A DNA stretch of 20,592 bases from Candidatus Dojkabacteria bacterium (GTDB lineage: Bacteria > Patescibacteriota > Dojkabacteria > SC72 > JAFGCJ01), in contig JAQVGB010000008.1 of the NCBI GenBank assembly GCA_028696915.1, positions 1 through 20,592 of the forward strand, given 5' to 3'. The position numbers were made by a program, and so were the translations under genes. Numbering within the stretch: position 1 is the stretch's first letter; each line of letters opens with the position of its first letter. The notes under the pieces were generated by a model. It ran no database searches. It had not been told where the DNA came from and was given only the letters and a program-made list of their open reading frames with translations. Of the stretch, positions 7,311 to 13,880 are shown in pieces.

Positions 7311-8336
7311 TTATGTCCATCGATTATCAGCAACCACCAATACAGGCCCGATCCAACTCGGTCCGCAAGTGATTGATACCGTCGCTCTCCACTCTGGACG
7401 GCTATGCACTCCAAGCCAGAGGGTCAAAATTATACTTCCCTCCTTGTCACGACCTCCCTGTAACGAGTATTCAAGCATATACATATCGTCATAATTTTCC
7501 ATTGCACCGCTCGCAAGGCACTTTCCCTTAGCAAACGCTTCAAGCCGTGATGCAAAAAATTTCTCCGCTACAGGGTGACCCGCAAGCATGAGGTGCCATG
7601 ACGTCACTCTGCGACTGGATACTTTTCTGAGAAATTGTTCACCTCTTAGTGTTCCGGTGACAATTCTCAACACCAACTCTCTAACATCGGCACTCATTCC
7701 CCGTAACCCTCCGGGTGGGTACCAAGGACTTGTCACAAGCATCCTCCAGAGATCCGGGGAATCATTTGAAAGAATATCCTCAGCAGATTCACCTGCAACA
7801 TTCATACCCTTAGGGATTAGATGCCGAGCGGCAAGATTGAGAATCCTGTGCATATGTGACCGGGAACTGACGATCGTGACAGGAACGCGGTCTAAACCAT
7901 GACCCTCTAAAATGGCACCGGCCTGTTGAAGGTTTGTACTCGTGTCATATGCAAAAGGTTCGATAACGTATGAAATAGAATCTGGTGAAATTCCTAGGGA
8001 GGCCCAGTATAAGAACGCAATATTTTTCATTTCGTGAGCCTCAGACATGCCGACTCGAGGATTTGTGCAGCTTCCTGAAAAGATGACTAATGGTCTGTCT
8101 GTAGATCCCATGCGATCATTTTCATGAACCTCCCGTGCCACCATGACCGCAACAGCAAGGACCCTCTTGATCGTTTCCGGTGTAGCGGGCGTCGTCACAC
8201 CCGGGAAATGAATGGACCCAAGAGACGTTTCATGCTCCTGCATGCCAGACCCGGGCACGAGTAATACTCGACTGACGCGAGCAACCTCATCTAAACCATG
8301 CGTTTCTATTTGCAGATCCGGATATTCATAGCTCAT
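7311..8336 (-). CDS. DUF218 / YdcF-like domain protein
   Basis: This is 341 residues from the ATG at 8336; an upstream extension to 8453 contains the promoter and is rejected. The first half is a DUF218 (YdcF/SanA/ElyC-type) domain. It has strand LLVPGSG (25-31), LVIFSGSC (83-90), SEAHEM (98-103), EPFAYDTSTNLQQA (126-139) and VTIVSSRSHMHRI (153-165). These correspond to the SG, SEA, E-S/T-x-T-x-E/Q-N and S-x-x-H-x-x-R landmarks of the Rossmann-like fold. Residues about 210-341 form an added C-terminal part that I do not recognise. DUF218 proteins in other bacteria affect envelope biogenesis; YdcF binds S-adenosylmethionine. No membrane helix is present, unlike SanA/ElyC, so this one appears cytosolic. 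Confidence 0.82.
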   Translation of the reverse strand: MSYEYPDLQIETHGLDEVARVSRVLLVPGSGMQEHETSLGSIHFPGVTTPATPETIKRVLAVAVMVAREVHENDRMGSTDRPLVIFSGSCTNPRVGMSEAHEMKNIAFLYWASLGISPDSISYVIEPFAYDTSTNLQQAGAILEGHGLDRVPVTIVSSRSHMHRILNLAARHLIPKGMNVAGESAEDILSNDSPDLWRMLVTSPWYPPGGLRGMSADVRELVLRIVTGTLRGEQFLRKVSSRRVTSWHLMLAGHPVAEKFFASRLEAFAKGKCLASGAMENYDDMYMLEYSLQGGRDKEGSIILTLWLGVHSRPEWRATVSITCGPSWIGPVLVVADNRWT

Positions 8337-8342
8337 GTTGAT

Positions 8343-8348
8343 AGTATA
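8343..8348 (-). promoter_or_regulatory. -10 box of the DUF218 gene (leaderless layout)
   Basis: On the minus strand, TATACT ends six bases before the ATG at 8336, the same spacing as for the Nudix, HExxH and GH10 genes. It supports the start at 8336 rather than the longer frame. Confidence 0.55.
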
Positions 8349-8519
8349 CCGAATATGACAATAATTTGCTATGGGCTTTACCTGAGACAGGGCTACAAGC
8401 CTCGAAAAACAATTCTCAGAGGTTGAGATACAAGACTCTTGGGCGAGTTGCACAATTTCTCAGATCAACGAAACCGTACTAATGTGCATGGGATGTCACG
8501 AAAGAACACCCCAACGCAT

Positions 8520-9416
8520 TTATTCTATACCAGAAATTGATTTCACAACCTTTTCAATGATTTCTAATTCGTTACCAGTCGGAACTTTAGATTCGGTTCT
8601 CTTCTCTCTGGAATTAATATACAGAGCATCCGACATATTTCCATACCAGATATAATAGGAAGAAGGATTATTATCGTTACCAAGATAATTCAACATACGT
8701 GCAAGCTCAAAATCATCAATCTTATTAATGGTAAGATCATTTTTGTGAAGTCTGAAGCAACCTTCCCGATCGTACACAACAGGTGGATTCATGTCCTTTT
8801 GAGAAACACTATCAAGGGTGTCACAGTCGTACTTGTAATGAACCTCGTCCTCGATGACGATGATGCCTTCATTTTCAACTGTTGAGTAGTTTCCAGTAGC
8901 AACAGCAACACCTGTATGACCGAGTCCAAGTATAAGAACGTCGTATCCGTTATTGTCGGTCAATACAACATCCAAGGTTTCAGCCGAGGGCACGAATTCT
9001 CCACTATTTTCGGTTATCTCCCACCCTGATGGATATCGAAAAGATACGAGAAAGTCATCATTTGCGTAGGTATTCCATCCCTCATATGGATCAACCGACA
9101 TCGCCTCATTTTCTTCAACGACTTCCTCCTTCACGGAAGAATTATCATTAACAACGTTAGTCTTTTCCTCAACAACGGTGTTCTCTTCTGTTTGAAGCAC
9201 ATCTTCAGTATCTGAAACTTCTTCTCTATTCAATATCCAATAGGTTACCCCTGCAGTTGCGGCTACAAGCAGCATTGCCGCAAGTGCCACCAACAGATAC
9301 TTCCAAACAGATCCTGATTTCGGCGATTCTTCAATACCTACAGACGGTGGTGCTTGAGGTGACGCGGACACTTGGGAATTCGGTTGGGAACTGGAAGACG
9401 GGAATTGCTCGTTCAT
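8520..9416 (-). CDS. Single-pass anchored surface protein with acidic linker, PsbP-like C-terminal domain
   Basis: This is a 298-residue protein. Residues 1-36 are Ser/Pro/Gln-rich, residues about 38-61 form a transmembrane helix, and residues 65-105 are a Glu/Val/Asn-rich acidic linker. The outer domain begins with WNTYANDDFLVSFRYPSGWEI (read as the pattern Y-N-x-x-F-x-x-x-Y-P-x-x-W, residues about 114-132). It ends with a helix ELEIIEKVVKSISGI. This start-and-end pattern is typical of PsbP-like extracytoplasmic domains in small bacterial membrane proteins. The layout matches the proteins at 2195-3133 and 9767-10624, but the six-cysteine module is absent. TATTAT lies nine bases before the ATG. 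The function is unknown; it probably faces outward. Confidence 0.78.
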   Translation of the reverse strand: MNEQFPSSSSQPNSQVSASPQAPPSVGIEESPKSGSVWKYLLVALAAMLLVAATAGVTYWILNREEVSDTEDVLQTEENTVVEEKTNVVNDNSSVKEEVVEENEAMSVDPYEGWNTYANDDFLVSFRYPSGWEITENSGEFVPSAETLDVVLTDNNGYDVLILGLGHTGVAVATGNYSTVENEGIIVIEDEVHYKYDCDTLDSVSQKDMNPPVVYDREGCFRLHKNDLTINKIDDFELARMLNYLGNDNNPSSYYIWYGNMSDALYINSREKRTESKVPTGNELEIIEKVVKSISGIE

Positions 9417-9766
9417 TTTTCACGCATAATAAGTTACAGCCATCTTCAGACTATCATACGCAATAACAAGTGTCTATGGATCTTCCTGAATAAAGCGTGT
9501 TCGCAATATTGTGAGGCGGAAACCTGAAAATCTCAGAAATATCGGAAGTGAATATTCACGCGGTACAGTGGGCGGTATAGGAAGTCGCGAATTTCATGAA
9601 ATGGCATACTGAGGCTTCTGTGCCAATGTTTTCGGTAGGTTGAACGATTTCACACACTATAGGTGTGGCTCCCAGAACGGATAGAGGTCGGTCGGAAATG
9701 TTGGAATAAAGGAGCTAGTTGATAGCATGCAAAAAGTATATAACCACTTTGCTCATTATATTTTTT
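9417..9766. other. 350-base gene-free stretch containing a tRNA-flank repeat copy
   Basis: No credible gene is visible. It holds the 69-base repeat copy at 9514-9582 (see that entry), which contains the perfect palindrome GTGAATATTCAC at 9548-9559 and the last 14 bases of a tRNA-Val sequence. The remaining 184 bases up to the end of the pacifastin-type gene show nothing I can identify. Confidence 0.6.
9514..9582 (-). repeat. Copy A of tRNA-Val 3'-end-plus-flank direct repeat
   Basis: These 69 bases match 11964-12032 at 68 of 69 positions (the only difference is 9529 A versus 11979 G). The offset is exactly 2450 bases and the orientation is the same. The last 14 bases (9569-9582) equal the 3' end of tRNA-Val including the discriminator base; the other 55 equal the DNA just downstream of the tRNA. 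Homology stops inside the T arm of the tRNA. This looks like an attachment-site remnant or a duplicated junction. Confidence 0.85.
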
Positions 9767-10624
9767 TCAGTTCCACTCAAATGTTCGCAGTATTTCCTGA
9801 TACATGAGCCAATATTCGTCCTCATACTCAGGATAATACTCTATCTCTATGGCAAAAGTGCGCCCAGTATTTTCGTCAACATTATCAAAAGTGAATCTGC
9901 GGTTTATATACGATTCTTCAGAACCATCGCCTGTAAAAACAACCTTACTCCCCTCTTCTAGCTCACCCCCTATCATCATCCTTGTAATCGACTCTTCTAC
10001 ATTACCCTCACTCAAGTCAGTTCGAAAACAGTCACTCGATGTGTTTCCTGATGGAAGAAATCCTAATGATATCCTGGCACGATCTTCACCATCTACAGGG
10101 CCGACGTCTACACAATCCGCATCTACCTCGTCAGGCACATGCCTCATCACCACAACCTCAGCTTCTGGATATTTCAAGCTAAAACCCATCTCCTCGTTTG
10201 TATAGACTTCCCATAAAGAAGAGTCATATCCCGTTTCGCCCTGAACCACTTCAACTTGCTCATCCCCACCATCATCCTCTTCATCAACTACACACTCCAT
10301 CTCGGTACATGAAACCTTACCATCAGAACACATACACGTATTGCACCCATCTGTAGCATCAAACGATTCCCCCTCATCATACACCACCCCATCATATGTA
10401 CACTTCTGAGTAACGGTTCCTCCATTGTCATCATTCGTATCATCGGTATCCTCCCCCTTAGAGAGAAGCAAATACGCCACAGCGCCCCCTAACCCGATAA
10501 CCAGAATAACTAGAAACACAATCAAAAGATAAACACCACTTTTTGAGGAAGACTTTGGTTCGATTGAAGAAGTACCTGTCTGAGAAGTAACTTCGGGTTC
10601 TTGCGTAGGGATTGCATTGTCCAT
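9767..10624 (-). CDS. Single-pass anchored protein with pacifastin/VWC-like domain and PsbP-like domain
   Basis: This is a 285-residue protein. It has a Thr/Ser/Pro-rich N-terminal tail (1-28), a transmembrane helix at about 31-54, and an Asp-rich linker (58-70). The six-cysteine module has Cys75, 94, 97, 99, 106 and 111, with CNTCMC then SDGKVSCTEMEC. A second acidic linker (113-127) follows. A C-terminal domain begins WEVYTNEEMGFSLKYP and ends EILRTFEWN, the PsbP-like pattern also seen at 8520-9416. Its cysteine module agrees with that of 2195-3133 at 23 of 37 residues, while the DNA has diverged at many third positions, which suggests purifying selection. It lies between two tRNA-3'-end-like sequences (9569-9582 and 10770-10779). 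Protease inhibition or adhesion are possible roles, not shown. Confidence 0.82.
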   Translation of the reverse strand: MDNAIPTQEPEVTSQTGTSSIEPKSSSKSGVYLLIVFLVILVIGLGGAVAYLLLSKGEDTDDTNDDNGGTVTQKCTYDGVVYDEGESFDATDGCNTCMCSDGKVSCTEMECVVDEEDDGGDEQVEVVQGETGYDSSLWEVYTNEEMGFSLKYPEAEVVVMRHVPDEVDADCVDVGPVDGEDRARISLGFLPSGNTSSDCFRTDLSEGNVEESITRMMIGGELEEGSKVVFTGDGSEESYINRRFTFDNVDENTGRTFAIEIEYYPEYEDEYWLMYQEILRTFEWN

Positions 10625-10769
10625 GAATTGAGAGCAGATGACGTTAACAATTTTAATCTAGCATACTCACTTTATGAGATCAATAACGTAGCGATGGGAT
10701 ATTGGCCACGAGTTCAAGTCCTGCACCCTGTCGTTGAAATTAATACTTTTGTGAAAACTATTTTTGATG

Positions 10770-10779
10770 GTGGGCGGTA
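10770..10779 (-). repeat. Short tRNA-Val 3'-end-like sequence (possible degenerate repeat copy)
   Basis: GTGGGCGGTA matches the ten bases at 9568-9577 and 12018-12027, i.e. the tRNA-Val 3' end, in the same orientation. It falls in the 216-base gap between the pacifastin-type gene and the APH-fold gene. Ten bases could still be chance. Confidence 0.3.
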
Positions 10780-10840
10780 ACGAACGACGTTTGGAACTGG
10801 GTGGTGAGGAACTCCCTACATTTCTTACAAAGTAACAGCA

Positions 10841-11800
10841 CTACTCAACTCCACATCTCGCTAACCTTTCGAGTGTCATTTTTTTCCATTTGCTCACATC
10901 ACCTCCTGTCTCGTGCACATAACAACTCGTCCAGTACGAACATAATATCCTTAATCTTTCCAATCGATATGCATCTTCCTTAGTGAGAGCACTGAGATCA
11001 TAGCCATCCTTAACGCCCTCGCTAAATTCATCTTCATTATTTAGTGCCATTGCCATATCAAACATCGGGTCTCCAGATATAATTGTTCCGGGATCGATAA
11101 GGGCGCATAACTTCATGCCCGAAATCACTTGGTGGAAAAGACAGTTGTTTATACTCACATCACCATGAATTAGTTTCGGGTCAGAGATCTCAAGAGAACC
11201 ATTTTCAAACGTCATTTTTTCAATCTGTGCAACTTCTTTCTTGGAGTAAACTGCTGTCCTCGCTTTCATGAAGTCACTATGAAGATACACTTTGGATAGC
11301 AATTCAAGCCATGACGCATGTTTCCATCTCTCCAAATCGATTGGCGTGCCAAATCCGTGCATAGATATTGAATGAAGTTTCCGCAAAGTGGACCCGAGAG
11401 CTTTGCCAGCGTTTCTAACCTGTGATTTATCGACACTTTCCGATTCAACAAATTTAACAACCTGGTATTCAAAGGGAATAACTGAACAACTGTCATCGTA
11501 AAGTACTACTTCGGGCACCGGGATTCCACGACTATAAGCTGTATTGTAAAAGACATTGCTGACAAGCAGCTCTCTCCTCCAGCAACTAATACGTATCACA
11601 TATTCGCCGTTCCGACTTTTGACTCTCACATTCACGTTTGTCTCGCCAGGCAGACGGCTGACAGAGAGAACCGTAACACCAACCTGATTCAGTATCTTTT
11701 CAACATAGTCATCAAGGTTTTGATAAATCTGATAATACTTTTCGTCAAAGCCCGGCTTGAGAGATCGGATGTTGCTGATTGCAAGATTATTTGAAGTCAT
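10841..11800 (-). CDS. APH-fold (aminoglycoside phosphotransferase-like) small-molecule kinase
   Basis: This is 319 residues from the ATG at 11800. A GTG at 11806 with GGAG six bases upstream is a possible alternative start. The catalytic loop is LIHGDVSINNCLF with His212-Gly-Asp214 and Asn219 (the HGDxxxxN signature). The metal-binding segment is ALIDPGTIISGDPMFDMAMAL, with Asp236 in place of the DFG Asp. An N-lobe strand GEYVIRIS and the GIPVPEV segment fit the ATP-grasping lobe. Members phosphorylate aminoglycosides, choline, homoserine, fructosamines and other small molecules; the substrate is not readable here. The gene is visibly AT-richer than the ClpP-sortase block. It lies between tRNA-Val 3'-end-like repeats (10770-10779 and 11884-11901), suggesting island cargo. 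Confidence 0.85.
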   Translation of the reverse strand: MTSNNLAISNIRSLKPGFDEKYYQIYQNLDDYVEKILNQVGVTVLSVSRLPGETNVNVRVKSRNGEYVIRISCWRRELLVSNVFYNTAYSRGIPVPEVVLYDDSCSVIPFEYQVVKFVESESVDKSQVRNAGKALGSTLRKLHSISMHGFGTPIDLERWKHASWLELLSKVYLHSDFMKARTAVYSKKEVAQIEKMTFENGSLEISDPKLIHGDVSINNCLFHQVISGMKLCALIDPGTIISGDPMFDMAMALNNEDEFSEGVKDGYDLSALTKEDAYRLERLRILCSYWTSCYVHETGGDVSKWKKMTLERLARCGVE

Positions 11801-11806
11801 ACCCAC

Positions 11807-11812
11807 ATCTTA
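11807..11812 (-). promoter_or_regulatory. -10-like box of the APH-fold gene (leaderless layout)
   Basis: On the minus strand, TAAGAT ends six bases before the ATG at 11800. An overlapping GGAG lies six bases before the GTG at 11806, so a conventional leader from an upstream promoter is also possible. Confidence 0.35.
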
Positions 11813-11883
11813 CTCCATAAGAGAGACTCGAACAAATTGAAAACCAGCGATATGTATTTCATAAGGAGTTGAGAGGAAGTCCA

Positions 11884-11901
11884 TGGGCGGTATAGGACTT
11901 G
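11884..11901 (-). repeat. Copy C: 18-base repeat of the tRNA-Val 3' end
   Basis: TGGGCGGTATAGGACTTG is identical to 12019-12036, the last 18 bases of tRNA-Val including the discriminator, in the same orientation and 135 bases away. No other tRNA part is present, so it is a fragment and not a broken second tRNA. Confidence 0.8.
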
Positions 11902-11970
11902 CTCAATGAGCCTCTGCGAGCGAAGCGAGCAGACAGGCGAATTAGTCCGCCGAAGCGAGGCGTAGGCGGA
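11901..11970. repeat. GC-rich block of three hairpins between repeat copies
   Basis: Three inverted repeats follow one another. GCTC/GAGC spans 11901-11911. A stem built on TCTGC/GCAGA with flanking GCC/GGC spans 11910-11938. TCCGCC/GGCGGA spans 11946-11970. The loops of the last two both contain GAAGCGAG (11922-11929 and 11952-11959). It resembles a REP-like or attachment-site structural element. The last stem overlaps the left edge of repeat copy B. Confidence 0.5.
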
Positions 11971-12032
11971 AACCTGAAGATCTCAGAAATATCGGAAGTG
12001 AATATTCACGCGGTACAGTGGGCGGTATAGGA
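11964..12032 (-). repeat. Copy B of the 69-base repeat, joined to the intact tRNA-Val
   Basis: This is the partner of 9514-9582, with 68 of 69 bases identical. It overlaps the last 14 bases of tRNA-Val and continues 55 bases past its 3' end. It contains the palindrome GTGAATATTCAC at 11998-12009. Confidence 0.85.
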
Positions 12033-12091
12033 CTTGAACCTATGACCCCTACAGTGTCATTGTAGTGCTCTGCCAGCTGAGCTAACCGCCC
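12019..12091 (-). tRNA. tRNA-Val (anticodon GAC)
   Basis: This 73-base gene folds as a complete cloverleaf on the minus strand. The acceptor stem is GGGCGGT/ACCGCCC with discriminator A. The D arm is GCTC-AGCTGGCA-GAGC. The anticodon arm is CTACA-ATGACAC-TGTAG with anticodon GAC, reading valine codons GUC/GUU. The variable region is GGGTC and the T arm is ATAGG-TTCAAGT-CCTAT. CCA is not encoded; the next bases are CTG. Its 3' end is the likely anchor of the repeats at 9514, 10770 and 11884. Confidence 0.97.
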
Positions 12092-12097
12092 GTTATG

Positions 12098-12114
12098 CCG
12101 CTATCCCATAGCGG
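12098..12114 (-). other. Perfect hairpin between clpP and tRNA-Val
   Basis: CCGCTAT (12098-12104) and ATAGCGG (12108-12114) form a seven-pair stem with a three-base loop, just upstream of the tRNA 5' end. No T-run follows, so it is either a weak terminator for clpP or a structure in a shared clpP-tRNA transcript. Confidence 0.45.
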
Positions 12115-12182
12115 ATACAGAACCATTTTCATTAATTCGCACGTCCGCGCGCTCGCCTAACACTATACGTTGGCGGACCGAA

Positions 12183-12761
12183 CTATTTAATGATCTTGTC
12201 GATAATACCATATTCCACGGCCTCTTTGGCAGACATCCACTTGTTCCGGTCCGAATCGCGTTCGATCTGCGTCTTCGGCTTGCCGGTTTGTTTCGCAATA
12301 AGGCCGTACAGCACATCACGGATTTTCACAATATGCTCCGCTTCGATCACAATCTCTTTCGCCTGGCCCTCAACGCCCCCGCGCGGCTGATGGAGCATGA
12401 CCTCGGCATTCGGCAATGCAAACCGCTTGCCTTTCTGACCGCAGGCAAGAAGCATCGCTCCCATGCTGGCCGCGATTCCCACCGCGGTCGTGGAAACATC
12501 AGGCTTGATATGATTCATGGTGTCGATGATCGAAAGCCCCGCCGCTATCTCACCGCCATAGCAGTTGATGTAGATATGCACATCCTCGCTGTTGCTCTGT
12601 TTTTCAAGGAACAGAAGCTGGGCGATCACCAGATTTGCGACATCGGTATTGATACGTTCTCCGATGAAGATAATGCGGTCCTCGAGAAGACGTGAAAATA
12701 TGTCATAGGCCACCTCTCCTCGGGCCTTTTTCTCAATAACGGTTGGAATCAGGTATGCCAT
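12183..12761 (-). CDS. clpP: ATP-dependent Clp protease proteolytic subunit, Asn-type active site
   Basis: This is 192 residues from the ATG at 12761. It aligns along its length with E. coli ClpP: MAYLIPTVIE start, FLEKQSNSEDVHIYIN, GIAASMGAMLLACG with Ser99, MLHQPRGG with His124, and an EAVEYGIID end. ClpP forms two stacked rings of seven and degrades proteins fed by ClpX or ClpA/C. Two departures stand out. The catalytic Asp (E. coli mature Asp171) aligns with Asn173 (DSDRNKWMSA). The usual YINSPGG is YINCYGG, with Cys67 and Tyr68. An extended -10 box TGATATAAT at 12799-12791 gives a leader of about 22 bases, with GGA before the ATG. No chaperone gene or second clpP lies in the window. Confidence 0.95.
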   Translation of the reverse strand: MAYLIPTVIEKKARGEVAYDIFSRLLEDRIIFIGERINTDVANLVIAQLLFLEKQSNSEDVHIYINCYGGEIAAGLSIIDTMNHIKPDVSTTAVGIAASMGAMLLACGQKGKRFALPNAEVMLHQPRGGVEGQAKEIVIEAEHIVKIRDVLYGLIAKQTGKPKTQIERDSDRNKWMSAKEAVEYGIIDKIIK

Positions 12762-12790
12762 GGTTTTTTCCAAAATATGTTAGCAGATCT

Positions 12791-12799
12791 ATTATATCA
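12791..12799 (-). promoter_or_regulatory. Extended -10 promoter of clpP
   Basis: On the minus strand, TGATATAAT lies between the TPM gene stop and clpP. It would start a transcript about 22 bases before the clpP ATG. This separates clpP from the upstream genes and is a leadered layout, unlike several other genes here. Confidence 0.5.
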
Positions 12800-12807
12800 C
12801 GATTGCC

Positions 12808-13788
12808 TTACCACCCTGAGCTCGATCCACCCCCGCCAAACGACCCGCCACCCCCGCTAAAGCCTCCGCCACCGCCACCACCAAACCCACCGCCAAAGCC
12901 CCCGCTCGAAAATCCTCCCCAACTCCGCGTCCAAGCGGTGGACAGCCCCCGATTTTTCCTCACTTTGTACGTTTTTGATAAAATGAAATCAAAAAGCAGG
13001 CCCAATGGTGTAAAGATAAGCGGGAAACAAACGAGGCTCATATACTCGATCCACCCCGCATTAACCGTATCCATGTACACTACCGCAACAATGAGCGAGA
13101 GGAAAAACGCAAGCACGCCGCCCAGCCACCAGCTTTTTGTGCGTCCCAGAAATGCTGCAACATACGGCCCGAAAATCAAAAACACAATCGGACAGCACAG
13201 TGCCAGCATACTACCCAGCGCGTCCCCATCGAAATCGGTATCAGACACGAGCGATTCACCGGTATACTCTCCGGTCACCGCCTGCATGATCGCGGTAACC
13301 CCCGCATCCACCCCGCCATCGTAGTCACCTTCTCTGAACTCGGGCCGTACTTCGTTATCAAGAATTGCATGCGCCGTGATATCAGGAAGCGCACCCTCGA
13401 GCCCGTATCCAACGTCGATGCGCATGTCACGGTCGTCGACGACCACCGTGAAAATCACTCCATTATCATATTCTTCCTGCCCGGCACGCCAGAGCGGATG
13501 CTCGTCGGTAAGCAGTGGGACAAATTCCTCAAGCACAACATCATCGGGTAGGGTATCGACTGTAATGACCAGAATCTGGGTCGATTCAGCCGTATCGAAT
13601 TCAGAAAGTCGTCTATTCAGCTCCTCATCGTTCGAAAGGACATCGGCAAAGTCGTTGACGTACCCGACCGGATCGGGAAAGTCAAACCGTGCCACAATTA
13701 CTTGCCGCACGTCATTCAAACCTGAAACTACGCCGGCCACGGCAATACAAACAATCGCAGTGAGAAATACAGCAAGAACCTTTTTCAT
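12808..13788 (-). CDS. TPM domain (YgcG-like) membrane protein with Gly-rich tail
   Basis: This is a 326-residue protein. It has a signal peptide or anchor at 4-22, then an extracytoplasmic TPM domain (about 38-172): FPDPVGYVNDFADVLS start, STQILVITVDTLP strand, DNGVIFTVVVDDRDMRIDVGYGLEG core. Three transmembrane helices follow at about 193-214, 219-239 and 248-270. The tail (291-326) is almost only Gly, Ser and Phe and ends in SSSGW, typical of this family. TPM domains have been called phosphatase-like and are linked to membrane protein repair and stress. The LemA gene next upstream (13881-14474) is the usual partner of such proteins, and the 92-base gap with the same orientation suggests an operon. 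Confidence 0.93.
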   Translation of the reverse strand: MKKVLAVFLTAIVCIAVAGVVSGLNDVRQVIVARFDFPDPVGYVNDFADVLSNDEELNRRLSEFDTAESTQILVITVDTLPDDVVLEEFVPLLTDEHPLWRAGQEEYDNGVIFTVVVDDRDMRIDVGYGLEGALPDITAHAILDNEVRPEFREGDYDGGVDAGVTAIMQAVTGEYTGESLVSDTDFDGDALGSMLALCCPIVFLIFGPYVAAFLGRTKSWWLGGVLAFFLSLIVAVVYMDTVNAGWIEYMSLVCFPLIFTPLGLLFDFILSKTYKVRKNRGLSTAWTRSWGGFSSGGFGGGFGGGGGGGFSGGGGSFGGGGSSSGW

Positions 13789-13880
13789 ATCATTAGAAAC
13801 TCAACTGAGCATTCCGCAGTCCATAGCATGAAGTACCGACTAGACACACAACAACATGTATCTTACCTCACTTCTCCACA

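Noticed and set aside
10700..10730. TTCAAGT-containing stretch resembling a tRNA T arm
   Set aside because: The flanking five-base arms do not pair, and no D or anticodon arm lies upstream. It is probably chance.
12743..13324. Long plus-strand frame with a poly-proline run
   Set aside because: It is the antisense reading of the Gly-rich tail and membrane part of the TPM gene; the minus-strand gene has clear homology.
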